A DNA stretch of 64,000 bases from Monoplex corrugatus (Eukaryota; Mollusca; Gastropoda; Littorinimorpha; Ranellidae). Shown here piece after piece: positions 35,942 to 47,399 of the stretch (position 1 is its first letter; each line of letters begins with the position of its first letter). A program made the position numbers and the translations under genes. A model generated the notes under the pieces. It was not told the DNA's origin. It searched no databases and saw only the letters and a program-made list of their open reading frames with translations. Where the stretch lies: positions 37,100,483-37,164,482 of the forward strand of contig CM060306.1 in the NCBI GenBank assembly GCA_030674185.1, written 5' to 3'.

Positions 35942-36649
35942 CTGTTAATGCAGGATGCATACACTAAATAAATGGGAAGACAAACAGATGGAGATATGTA
36001 GTAGGCAGAAATTGAAAACCACATACATAAAGAAGTTTATGACTGGACGGGGAGCTTGCTAGATAAGCGGCTGTTAGTGTCTGGGTTTTTTTCACGCCAG
36101 GTGACTGATTCTTTTGATAGTGCAGTGTACTCACGATTTGATATCTCAAATTTATTTCCAGCCAGAAACATTCAAAACCGGGCTATTATTAGCCCATCGA
36201 AGTGTTTCTATTATTCTATTTGTGTCAGCTTAGTGTTTTATAAGTCACTTTACCCCCCACCCACCCCCACTCCTCCTCATTTTGTAATCGCCAGCTCGTC
36301 TGCCAGATAATTACTGGCAGATTTGGGTGGAGCGCACATGGAAATACCCAAATGCGATTACTCCTCCTTGAAAAGGCTCAAACCTTTTCGTTAGGCAAAT
36401 AGATACACAATGGAGACAGAGAGTGATGGGTGGGAAACAATGTTTTAAAACTGGCAAAATCAACACTTACACAAAACATATTATCAATTTAGGAAAAACT
36501 GCAATTTTCCACTTTCCCTCATGATGCATCCCCATCCTATATCTGTTGGGTTCTGCCCAGATAGGATCGAACTCAGACCTTCAAAATCTGACACTTGATC
36601 AATTTGACGTTTAAAAATATATTTGCACATATATCAATTCTGGATTTCT

Positions 36650-36800
36650 AACCACCAAACATTGTTAAGATATCACTTTGCCCAAACATTCTTAACATAT
36701 CACTCCGCTCAAACGTTCATAATATATCACCCTTCCACAACTTTTTAACATATCACCTTGCACTAACATCCTGAATATGTTACTCTTCCAAATATTATCA
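36650..36800. repeat. Degenerate short tandem array, small block
   Basis: Five worn units of the type atatcactttgcccaaacat plus tcttaac. They match the larger arrays at 50186-50770 and 53445-53640 in the same intron. Confidence 0.6.
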
Positions 36801-38790
36801 GTAGAGTGTTTATGCTGATGCAGAACGTGTGTGCAACGTGTTTGCGTGGTTTTTCTTGTTTTTGTTGTTGTTGTTTTGTTTTGTTTGTTTTTTGTTTTTG
36901 TTTAGTTTCGTTTTTTGTTTGGTTGTTTTTATTTTGTGCCTGAATCTATAGGAGTTTTTTTCTGCAATAACAGTCTTCTGGTATTTTCCAGTGTGTTATG
37001 CTATGCTAGTATGTATTAACGTTTGTACTGGTGGTGAGGACTGTGTAACGTGAAAAGAATCTGGGTGAACGATTGTGACGAGTATCATAATGATAGAAAA
37101 AAGCATTGTGAGTAACTGTGACGGTGAGAGTGCCACTGTAATAAAGTACAATACTTTAAATTATGCGACAAATGGTAACAGAAATAAACACACAAAAATG
37201 ACTGTGATTTACCTGTATTTTCATAAACATTCATCTGGGTTTGACAAAAAAAATTCACCATCCCAGAACTTTGCACAGCTGCAGAACTAAAACCTGTGTG
37301 GTGCAAAACCTTTGAAGGAGCCCAGAGAACAGGGGATCTTTGGTGTAACCTCCCAGTGAAGAAAGAATCACGACAAGTTCTAATTCAAGCATTAATTTAA
37401 CGGTGATACAGGTTGCAATCAAATCTCAAAATCTTTTCTTGATAAAATATCCAATCAATGGTGCAATGGTAAGAAAAGAGGACCTCCTCCTCCCCCCCCC
37501 CCCAAAAAAAAAAAGTCAACTGACAATCGAGAATTCACTGTTGTTCTCCTACGATCAGTTAAGCAGTTAGAAGGTGTCATGCTTTCCAACCTGACTGTGT
37601 AAAAAGATCGTGATAAGAAAGGAAAGCTAACACACTGGAAAACATTTAGGAGATTCATGAATATTGAAATACAATCCAATTCTCTCCCAAAGACAGAGAC
37701 AACAGGCCCATTTAGAGCATACCTGTACAACAAGGATCAGAAAACAGTCCTTCAACAGTAGCAGGAGGCAGACTGTCATTTTGCAGAAAGGCCACAAAAC
37801 AGCTGACCTCATCAAATACAAACAGGGTATTGTGGATGGGCTTACAGCAGGAGACCTGTAGTACAAAACTGTAGCACAGGAAGAAATCATCCCAGAACAG
37901 ACAAGTGATAAGGAACAGAGAAACAAGGGTAAACGGACAGATGATAGCCAAGACAGTAGTCAGGCACTAAAAAAAGAAACAAAGCAAACAAACAAACAAA
38001 CGAGCAAAAGTAACGAACAGTAGAAAGCTACTATCAGTACAGAGAGAGCAGAAACACAAAACAAGACAAAACGAAATCAGAAGAGCAAACATAACAAACA
38101 GTAGAAAGCTACTTTCAGTACAGAGAGGGGCAGAAACAAAAAGACAATGAACAGCAATAGCTACCTGCAGACGGGCCAGTTTAGGTTCGACTAAATGCCC
38201 CATATCAAAGGATCTACCCCACCACAGGCAGACAACTAGGCAAACTTAAAAGACCAGAATGAAATAGACACAGACAAAGAATGCAAAAGCCTGTTCCGAC
38301 TTCCTAGTGAACCATGACAATGACCCCATCCCCCTTGTTACCTTCCTCTCTCCTTAGTTGTCGATCTTGTGCATGTCCTTGGACTGATATAAGTCTATTG
38401 GCTTAAATTCTACGATGTGCTATTTTGGTAATTAAATACACATTGGGTCTTTGATTGCCAGAAGGCTGAAAAAGCTCAAACGTCAGTCAATATTCAATTG
38501 TTAAAAAACCAAAAGTCAAATATTATCTGTGTTCAAAAATCGCATATCACAGAAACTGTTATTTGGGAATTCAAGCAGCACATGAAAATTCTCTGTCTTG
38601 AAAAACGCAGAGGGACTCACATAAGATCACAAGGGAAACGATTTGAACAGGGAGAAAAAATACGAGATATTTTCAAAACTTGCAAAAGTCAAACGGTAAT
38701 CAAAACATATGACATCGATATAAAACAGTAATGAAGAAATGAATCGATATAATTTGTGTTACTACATCGTATGTTGTCATATTGGCAGAT
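36801..38790. other. Intronic stretch without a recognised gene
   Basis: It contains T- and G-rich simple sequence at 36845-36950, a homopolymer junction (C run then A run) at 37491-37514, and two 81-bp-spaced repeats at 38002-38055 and 38083-38140. Open frames were not recognised. Confidence 0.4.
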
Positions 38791-38799
38791 GTAATGCGT

Positions 38800-39190
38800 C
38801 TAGTGTGTCGGCTTCGGCCTGCACCGCTGGCTAGCACTGCTGTGCGAAAAGAAGAGCAAGGCGAAAGTCTCTTTCCTGTCAGTACATAGCCTCTCAATCA
38901 GCAAGCCCTACGCTGTGCCTCCTCGTGTCGACAGGCGGTAACTGAGCACCTCACGGACTCAGGCTGAATCTCGTAGGACTCGAGGAGGTCTGGCCCCCAG
39001 ACGTGAGGCATGCAGGCCCACCGGCGTGTGGACACGCCCTGGTGCCCACGAACCAGATCCCCAAGCTATGGGTAAATAGCTCCACTGCCTTGTGGACATC
39101 TCGGGAGAGAGTAAGGCTAAGGGAATTAACCCTAAAAAAACGATGGAAGGCAAGGGGAAACCACCATCGTAGTTTTTCCCCAGGAAAACC
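38800..39190 (+). promoter_or_regulatory. RTE 5' leader (untranslated region)
   Basis: About 390 bases upstream of the ORF2 ATG, richer in GC than the surroundings. It contains an inverted repeat of the form aaaacgatgg ... ccatcgtagtttt near 39140-39175. LINE 5' UTRs carry internal promoters and sometimes ribozymes; here only the position supports such a role. Confidence 0.45.
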
Positions 39191-39463
39191 ATGGACAGGA
39201 GAAAGAGAAAGAAGAAAGTTAACGACGTCAGTAGGTGCTCCTGCGGAGCACCTTCGTCTGGTAGGGACTGTCATGCGGCGCAGGTGACACCAGACCGTCA
39301 GCCAGCTACTGTGACCAAAATTAAATTCAACACCAAAGGAGCAACATGGAACATCAGAACAATGTTGCAGAGAGGTAAATTAGACAACATCAAAATGGAG
39401 ATGGAAAGGCTTAACATCAGTATTTTAGGACTGGGGGAAGTGAGATGGAAGGGGCAGGCATGA
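39191..39463 (+). pseudogene. RTE copy 5 ORF2 N-terminus
   Basis: It starts MDRRKRKKKVNDVSRCSCGA and enters the endonuclease (ATWNIRTMLQRGKLDNIKME, LGLGEVRWKG), where a one-base deletion breaks the frame. The basic first residues and position after the leader make this the likely natural start. A 9-bp perfect hairpin lies at 39233-39253. Confidence 0.7.
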
Positions 39464-39846
39464 TAACATCAGGGGAATATACAGTGATATACTCTGGTGG
39501 TAATTCACATGAAAGAGGAATAGGCATCATAATGGACAAAGACGAATCAAAAGCAGTTAAGGGATACTGGGCAGTGTCCGACAGAGTTTTACTGGTCAAA
39601 TTCGGAGGCAAACCTTTTGATAGCAACATCATACAGGTGTATGCACCAACATCTGCAAGTACTCAGGAAGACATCTACAACTTCTACGAAGTTTTAGAGA
39701 TGGCCAAGGTCCAATGTAAATCACAAGAAGTTACAGTCATAATGGGAGATTTTAATGCTAAAGTGGGACAGGATAGGGTGGAGGATATAGTTGGACATCA
39801 TGGCCTTGGTACACAAAATGAAAGAGGGGGGGGGGGGAACTTGTAG
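39445..39846 (+). pseudogene. RTE copy 5 endonuclease middle part
   Basis: APE-type endonuclease blocks: GIIMDKDESKAVKGYWAVSD, VYAPTSAST and VIMGDFNAKVGQDRVEDIVG. It ends at a 12-base G run where unexpanded copies read ERGGKLVEW. Confidence 0.75.
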
Positions 39847-40239
39847 AATGGGCACAGATGAATGAGTTCATAGTAGGAAACACCTGGTTTGAGCAGCCTA
39901 ACAGAAGAAAATGGACTTGGATGTGTCCAGGAGATAATACCAAAAATCAAATTGACTACATCCTGATCAACAAAAGATTTAGAAATTCTTTACTGTCAGC
40001 AAAAACACTACCAGGCGCAGACTGCAACAGTAACCCCCTGGATCACTCATGAGATTGCCTGTGCAAAACGTGCCCGCCGCAGAGCAGAGCGCCGCTGGCG
40101 CAAATCCAAATTCACTGTACATAGGCCACCTTTCCAAGCCTCTAAAACAAAAGTATCCACCCTCATTGCATCTGCAAAAACAAGCTATTTCCAAACCAAA
40201 ATCCTGAATGCCTCTTCTTCAAAAGAACTCTTTACAACC

Positions 40240-41421
40240 ATGAATCATCTCCTTGGCACACGAAAAGATTTACCTCTCCCAACAAAACACACAAATGAAG
40301 AACTCCCATCTGTATTCTCCAAGTATTTCACCACCAAAATACAAACTCTTCGTGACAGGCTTGACAGGACACCCTGTCAACCATGCCCACCTGACCCTTC
40401 CTTCTCTGGCACACCTCTTACTACTTTTACCCCAGTCTCACAAGAAGAAATTCTCAACACAATCAGATCCATGTCGTTCAAAACCTGCGAACTGGATCCT
40501 CTTCCAGGTTCTCTCTACTCTGACTGTCTCCCTACACTCCTCCCATTCATCACTGACATCATCAACACTTCTCTCCAAACTGGAACTGTCCCAGATTCTT
40601 TCAAGTCTGCTATTGTTCACCCTCTCCTCAAGAAATACAATTTAGAACCAAATGAACTGAAAAATTACCGGCCTATCTCTAATCTCTCTTTCTTGTCAAA
40701 ACTGCTTGAAAAAGTTGTCCTCAACCAACTGAACTCTCACCTGTCTGCCAACAATCTCCTCAATCCTTTCCAGTCAGCCTACCGCCAGTGCCATAGCACT
40801 AAAACTGCCTTGCTACACATTCTCAACAATCTCCTCCTTGCAACTGATACTGGCAACGTCTCTCTCGTCACATTCCTTGATCTGTCTGCAGCCTTTGATA
40901 CCATTGATCATGGTATTCTCCTTTCTAGACTTCATCATACTTTTGGCATCTCTGACATTGCTCTCTCCTGTTTCACTTCATATCTATCAAACAGAAAACA
41001 AACTGTTCTCATCAATGGCACTTACTCTCAACCTGCATACCTGACCTGTGGTGTTCCACAAGGATCTGTCCTTGGCCCTGTTCTTTTCACTCTTTACAAC
41101 TCCCCCCTGTCCACCATCATCAACTCCCACTCTATAAAACACCACTTCTATGCTGATGACACCCAACTTCAAGACAATGACTCACCTGACAATATACAGC
41201 GTCTCCAGACTCACACCACTGAATGTTACTCGGACATTAAAAATTGGATGACATACAACAAACTTCAGCTAATGATGACAAGACAGAAGCTATCCTCATT
41301 GGCACCCATCAGAAACTTTCTCAGCTGCCTCCTCTTTCTCTCCCATTATGTAACACATCAGTCCCAATTTCTGATTCAGCTAAAAACCTTGGTGTCTGCA
41401 TTGACTCTACCCTCTCCATGA
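40240..41421 (+). pseudogene. L2 copy 2 reverse transcriptase
   Basis: 393 codons, nearly the whole RT: NYRPISNLSFLSKLLEKVV, motif A FLDLSAAFDTIDHGILLSRL, motif B GVPQGSVLGPVLFTLY and motif C HHFYADDTQLQ. A one-base deletion near 41270 (CAGCTAATGATG against CAGCTTAACGATG) shifts the rest to the frame at 41244-41990. Otherwise it is well preserved. Confidence 0.85.
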
Positions 41422-41990
41422 ACAACTTTGTTTCTCAAACTGCCAGATCTTGCTACTATCACCTCCATCGTATAAGCCTGATCAGGAAGTATCTCTCTGT
41501 GGAAACAACTGCAAAACTCGTTCTCTCCTTCATAATGTCTCGCATTGACTATTGCAATTCACTCCTGTCCGGTCTTCCTGCCTCAACCACTCACATCCTA
41601 CAGCGCATTCAAAACAATGCTGTACGCCTTGTACTCAAAAAGAAAAAAGCTGACCTCATATCTCCTCTCCTGGCACAACTTCACTGGCTCCCTGTATCAA
41701 AGCGCATACAGTACAAACTAGACACCATGTGCTACAAAAGCCTCAATAACGCAGCCCCCGATTACCTGTCAAGCCTACTTGAGATCTATGTTCCCTCACG
41801 TACCCTCCGCTCTGCCTCTGATCCTCTGACTTTTCGCTTTCTACGCACTAAGCTCAATACCTATGGTCCACGAGCCTTCTCTGTTTCTGGTCCGCTCTCC
41901 TGGAACAAACTTCCTGTCTCAGTCCGTGGGCAACCTACTTTTGTCTCCTTCAAGTCCGCTCTCAAAACTCACCTTTTCTCCTCTGCATAA
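41244..41990 (+). pseudogene. L2 copy 2 C-terminal frame
   Basis: It continues from NDDKTEAILIGTHQKLSQLP through FIMSRIDYCNSLLSGLP and LLAQLHWLPVSKRIQYKL to the final block AFSVSGPLSWNKLPVSVRG and FKSALKTHLFSSA, then stop. The full C-terminus is present, unlike copy 1. Confidence 0.85.
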
Positions 41991-42121
41991 AATGCTGACC
42001 TCACTCAATCCCCTCTGCAGCCTGTCTCCACTCGATGGGGAATCAATTGCAATATATAAATTGTATATAATATGCTCTCTATAATTTTCCATTGCTTTTA
42101 TTCTTTCTCCCCATTTATAGC

Positions 42122-42169
<48 letters not shown>

Positions 42170-43170
42170 AGTGCGTGTGTGTGCGTGCGTGCGTGCGTGC
42201 GTGTGTGTGCGTGCGTGCGTGTGTGTGTGTCTGTTTCAGCGCTTAGATTTGATTTTATCAAATTTTGCGCTATATAAATATTGTAATTATTATTATTTAA
42301 CCACAATCCTGTAGTGGGAAGGTTTAGGCTGAAATTGAGAAAAGGAAACAGACCAAAAGCAACATCAAACTAAACCTTGGACTCTAAAAGACAGATGAAA
42401 TGATACGTCAAAACTTAATGTACATGTTCAAAACAAATTCAGTGCTTTGGAAGACGTTGGTGACAGTGAGGAACAATGGACAAAGTTGAGAAGTTCTATA
42501 AATGAAGCTTGTGAAGAAATCCCTAAGGCAGATAGAAAAGCAAAAAAGAGCTGGATGACTAATGAAATGTTGGGCCTGATGGAGGAAAGGAGGAAGGCAA
42601 AGAGAAACGAGTAGATATACAGGAAGATAAACAAAGAAATCAGGTATAGGTGCAATGAAGCTAAGGAAGCTTGGCTGAACACAAAATGCAAAGAGATAGA
42701 AGAACGACACAAAATGGATCCTCAGGGTATGTACAGACGAATTGAAGAAATTGTCCACAGGAAAAATACATGCACATCAACTGGTTGCTTAAAATCGAAA
42801 GATGGCACGCTTATCATGGAAAAAGAAAAAATATTAGACAGATGGGGAGACTATATTAAAGACCTTTTTGAGGATGACAGAAACGAAGAACACATTATAA
42901 AAAAGAACTTTGAAGGACCAACCATAATGAAAGAAGAAGTTAGAGCAGCGCTGAAAAAGATGAAACCAGAAAAGCCCCAGGACCAGACAACATTACTACA
43001 GAGATGATTGAAGCTCTGGAGGAATCTGGCATAGAAAAAACAACAGTCCTCCTAAATGAAATTTGTGACACTGCAAAAATCCCCAAAGATATGTCAAAAT
43101 CAATTTTCATTGCACTTCCAAAGAAGACAGGGGCTATACTGTAGAATGCGAACTCCATCGCACAATCAAT

Positions 43171-44331
43171 TTGATGAGTCATGTAACAAAAATGCTTTTG
43201 AGAATAATCATGATGAGGACAAGGAATAGAATCAAAAGAGAAATAGCAGAAGAACAGTGTGGATTTGTGGAGGGGAAAGGAAATATTAATGCCATATACA
43301 TCCTAAGAACTATCATAGATAGGCCAATTAAGATGAGTAAGGATTTGTATTTATGCTTTGTTGACTATACCAAGGCTTTCGATCGGGTACGACATAATGA
43401 ATTGATCAACCAACTGGAGAGACTCAAAGTCGATGGAAAAGATCTACGAATAATCAGGATATGTACTGGGAACAAACAGCTGCAATGAGAATAGAAAACA
43501 ATATAAGCTCTTTTCAAAACATCAAAAGAGGAGTCAGACAGGGTTGTGTTTTGTCATCAGATCTTCACTATATAGCGAAAACATCATGAGAAACCTAGAA
43601 GAAGACCCTGGATTCAAGGTTGGAGGGAAAATGATAAGCAACATTCGGTACGCAGATGACACCGTGCTAATTGCAGAAAATGAAAGGGACCTACAAAACC
43701 TTGTGAATATACTAGAAATAGAAAGCAAAGGTAAGGGGTTGGAACTAAACAGCAGGAAGACTGAAGTCATGGTGATCAGTAAAAAACATGAAATCCCCTC
43801 TTGCAAAATAACAGCAAATGCACAACCTTGACACAGGTTAATACGTTCAAATACCTGGGAACGGTCATTTCATCAGACGGCAGATGCACATCGGAAATAG
43901 CTGGCAGAATCGGCCAAGCCAAAACAGCATTCAAGAAGATGACAAACATTCTTACCAACAAATGCCTATCAATTAACATCAGAAAGAGAGTCCGTGAATG
44001 TTATATAGAACCAATACTGTTGTACGGATGCGAGGCGTGGACAGTCAGCAAGCAAAGCCAGAGGAGGATCGAGGCAGCCGAGATGTTTCCCCGAAGAATG
44101 TTGAGAGTTCCATGGACAGCAAAGAAAACTAACGAGACAGTTTTGATGGAGGCAGACACAAGTAGATCACTCATAAGGAAGATTAGGAAAAGACAAGCAA
44201 CATTTATAGGCCATTTTATGAGGAAGGTAGATTTGAGCACCTGGTCACAACGGGAAAGCTGGAGGGAAAGAGAGCATCAGGTAGACCCAGGGAGAGAATG
44301 CTGGACGGACTTGCAGAGTGGATGGGGATAA
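43171..44331 (+). pseudogene. RTE copy 5 RT and C-terminal frames
   Basis: Three overlapping frames carry motif A (LCFVDYTKAFDRVRH), motif C (NIRYADDTVLIAENE) and LLYGCEAWTVS plus FIGHFMRK. Small deletions separate them, including loss of motif B continuity near 43563. Confidence 0.75.
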
Positions 44332-44599
44332 GGAGGGTGGGGGAGATGCTGGGGGCAACGAGAGATAGAGATGGTTGGAAGTCCATGGTCGCCAACGCCA
44401 TGCGGCAGGGCACCTGATGATGATGATGATAATGTTGACATTTGTTCATTGTTAAACCCGAAAAATTGAATTTTAAAATTCTTTAAAAAATAAATAACGA
44501 AGAAGTTACTACCAACCAAAAATAAACATTATCAAGCATCATAAAGATTCATATGATTAGTCTACAGAGTATAAAGAGAAAGAGTTCACTAATTAGTCT

Positions 44600-45462
44600 A
44601 CAGTGTATAAAAATTTATACAATCAGTCTACATGGTCTGAAAACATCTATCAAGATTCTGAAAATTTTATAAGACAAGAAACATTTCCCAAACTAGAGGA
44701 AGATGATGCAGCACTATGTAAACATTTGATCAAAACAACAGAAATAACCAGTGCTTTCTGGTCAATTCAAAATGGCACATCATCAGGCAGTGATGGTCTT
44801 ACGATAGATATCATGAAACTTTTGTGGAATGAATTTTAAACTGTAGTGGTTTCATTCTTTAATGACTATTTTGGGTGAGAAAAGCGTCTTTTGTTCCAGA
44901 TCAAGAAAATATCACTTTGTGACAAAAAGAAAAAGAACAAGAACGTGACAATACAGGTAACTAGAGATCAACCACATAGGAAGTACAGACTACAAGACCC
45001 TTGCTAATGTCTTGGCATGCAGATTATGTAAAGTAATTGCACGTTGATTTAAGTATGACCAAGTTGGCTATCGTAAAGGCAAAAAATCGCAACAACAACA
45101 AAAACGATTGACGACATCAATGAATATTCAAATGATATTGGCATTTACCGGATATCCGATTGCTCTAGATTACAGAAAGGCATTCGTCTCTATGTCAAAT
45201 GACTTCATTCTTCAAACTTTCAAAATTTTGGGATTGGGTCAGGCATTTAGAAATTGACTTATTGGGGTCTAATAATTTCAGTAGCATTAACTATACTGGA
45301 TGGGTATTTCAGCTCTGCACCCTTTACTATAAGCTACAAAATCAGAACAAGAAGCTCCTTCTCGGTGCTAGCGTTTATCTTAGCAGAAAAAGTACTACCA
45401 GATAAAGTTAGAAATAATAATATAAATACAATTAGATTCAAATCACACAACACACACACACA

Positions 45463-45546
<84 letters not shown>

Positions 45547-45790
45547 CAAGAAAAACAGAAAGCACTAAAATAAAGATAAAAGAAAAACAATCAGCAGATG
45601 ACACAACACTGTTAGTACAAAATAAAGAAGACATGGTGAAAGCGTCAGAAACGATTAACAAATCCGATGCATTCTCTGGCCTCAGGCTGAATACTGCAAA
45701 AACGAAGGCCATTAAAATAGGAAAACAGATCACTGACAGCAACTGTTATTTGGGAAAGCTTGCAAAACATGAAAATTCAAAACATCAGAG
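44600..45790 (+). mobile_element. Decayed L1/Tx1-like LINE RT with internal CA microsatellite
   Basis: Readable blocks: FPKLEEDDAALCKHLIKTTE, WSIQNGTSSGSDGLTIDIMK (RT entry), ALDYRKAFVSMSNDFILQTF (motif A-like) and SADDTTLLVQNKEDM with SGLRLNTAKTKAIKIGK (motif C and after). The NGxSxGSDGL and SGLxLNxxKTKA patterns fit the L1/Tx1 group. A CA array (45446-45543) lies between the palm segments. Stops are frequent. Confidence 0.55.
45446..45543. repeat. (CA)n microsatellite within LINE RT remnant
   Basis: CA run interrupted once by CC, flanked on both sides by L1-like coding remnants. Confidence 0.9.
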
Positions 45791-46609
45791 AAAATAGAAA
45801 CACTTGCTACATACTTTCTGACTTTCAGTTTCACTTTATTCCATATGCACTAACGTTATAGGTACCGTACCATGTGATGGTAATCATGGCACAAGCTTTA
45901 AGCCTGCACATAAACCCATTAACTGGCCAGGTCCTGAGGTCCTACCTAGCGTTTGTTTTACCTAGCCTACAACTGCTTAATCTTATATTAGTATTGTATC
46001 AGTCCATCACTAGAGCAATCTTGATTACATATAAATGACATTGTATCTGTGTACCTTATCTTCAAAGAAAAGGACAGATAAATAAATAAGTAAATAATTA
46101 AAGGTCTGAAACAAAACACAACCAGCCACTCAATATAAACCTTGTCTCACATCACATAAAGCCCCCCCCCCCCCCCTTTCTCTAGTCAATGTACATATTT
46201 TCTGAATAGCAATCGAGCTAAATATATTGCAGATGCCTGGTTAGGCAGATTTGAAAAGATGAAGTAACCGATACATTCTTACTTTTTTATTAACGGGTTT
46301 ACGTCTGTGATACAGTCAAACAGATCACCTTGAACACATTCTCGGTAAAATTAATAGATGCCTATATAAATGTACACGGCTGAAAAAGTATTTAAATAGG
46401 AAGGCTTTTGAAAAAAACAAATAGAACATTTATACAAGGAAACTGTAAAAAAAATGTTAAAATACAAATACGACCAAAATTATTTTTACATTCTTACACT
46501 TTTCTTTGAAAGCATAACCAATGGACGAGACATTTTCGAAATATATCGTCGTCTGGATGATATAAAAATAACCAGTCATTGAATAAGTCAAATCTGAAGG
46601 ACAGTTTAA

Positions 46610-47255
46610 CTCTTTCACCGCCAAGTTTCCCCAGAAACGGCACTCCTCAGTGCCAAGTATATTTTGGGCAGCCATTTGCAGCCAGTATGCATTTTTAAAA
46701 GCTTATATCTCAAAGACTATTAAAGATTTTCACTTACTTGTTTTTGCTGTGTAAAGGGCAGATGTTGTATTTATATATGAATGCTTGCTTATGTTTATGT
46801 GCCTCATTGATTATTCCACAGATAATCTTATTGTAAAGAATAACAAACAATTTTTTTTCATACGGTTTATTAGTTGTACTACTGACCTTATTTCGTGAGT
46901 GCGCCAGATATCATAAATAAATGAGAAAAAGCAATGGAAAATCTACACACAGAGTCAGCTGTCTGCGTATTCTACTCGGAGCGGTAGACAATGCGTGTCG
47001 ATTTGCAGCCATTTTGGAGAACACGCTTCGGAGAAAACGTGACGTAAATTCCGACAGTTAACAAAGCCACACTTCGGTCTTACTGCTGAAAAATTAGGTC
47101 ACTGAGTAAAGTTTCAAAATAGCACAGTCGCCTGCATTCACCAGTGGAGCTGACAGAAGCTTTGAACCAGCGTGAAAAGTTATCGTTTAGCACAAATGCG
47201 ACCATGGCGGTCGTACGGGAAGTTGCTTGATTGCGACCATGGCAGGATAAAAGAG
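46610..47255. mobile_element. piggyBac-like MITE
   Basis: 646 bases flanked by TTAA on both sides (46606-46609 and 47256-47259). Terminal inverted repeats are imperfect: CTCTTTCACCGCC at the left, and CTCTTTTATCCTGCC as the reverse complement at the right. It has a subterminal hairpin (GGCACT..AGTGCC near 46638). No transposase was seen. TTAA duplication with C(C/T)CTTT ends is typical of piggyBac-group elements. Confidence 0.6.
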
Positions 47256-47259
47256 TTAA

Positions 47260-47380
47260 CTACCTATTTAAACAATAAAGATTTTGTAACATCAAAAGAT
47301 ACACACAGAGACGATTTTCGTAATCAGTATCTCTGGAATGATAACTTAATCAAACATAAATAGAGCACATTAAGCTTTAA
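47260..47380 (+). mobile_element. Possible L1/Tx1-like C-terminal remnant
   Basis: The frame reads TYLNNKDFVTSKDTHRDDFR then NQYLWNDNLIKHK. The NxxLWNDxLIK pattern resembles the C-terminal part of L1/Tx1 ORF2. It may be the tail of the element at 44600, split from it by the MITE and other sequence. Weak. Confidence 0.3.
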
Positions 47381-47399
47381 ACTTCAGAATAATAATAGA

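Larger units (their letters stand above)
40036..42297 (+). mobile_element. L2-clade LINE copy 2, nested in RTE copy 5
   Basis: It is 5' truncated in the linker (THEIACAKRARRRAERRWRK) and runs to the same 3' end as copy 1: a TG tract at 42122-42232, a double hairpin at 42238-42271 and an (ATT)n tail. TAACC occurs at both ends (40031-40035 and 42298-42302), a likely target-site duplication. The RTE sequence resumes exactly across it (gcaacagtaacc / acaatcctgtagtggg). Confidence 0.9.
38800..44431 (+). mobile_element. RTE family copy 5, longest copy, split by an L2 insertion
   Basis: This is the only copy with the 5' leader: GC-richer sequence from about 38800, the start ATG at 39191, the endonuclease, then an L2 at 40036-42297, and the remaining linker, RT and C-terminus to 44431. 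The 5' limit is approximate. The frame is broken at about 39450 (a one-base loss in WKGAGM), at a G run near 39826, and several times in the RT (stop at 42612, losses near 42969, 43459 and 43563). Motif C RYADDTVL is intact. The tail is (TGA)n at 44415-44431. Confidence 0.8.

Noticed and set aside
37455..38203. Several minus-strand frames of 78-99 codons
   Set aside because: No recognisable domain, overlapping frames on both strands, and low-complexity sequence (AAACAAAC, poly-C/A).
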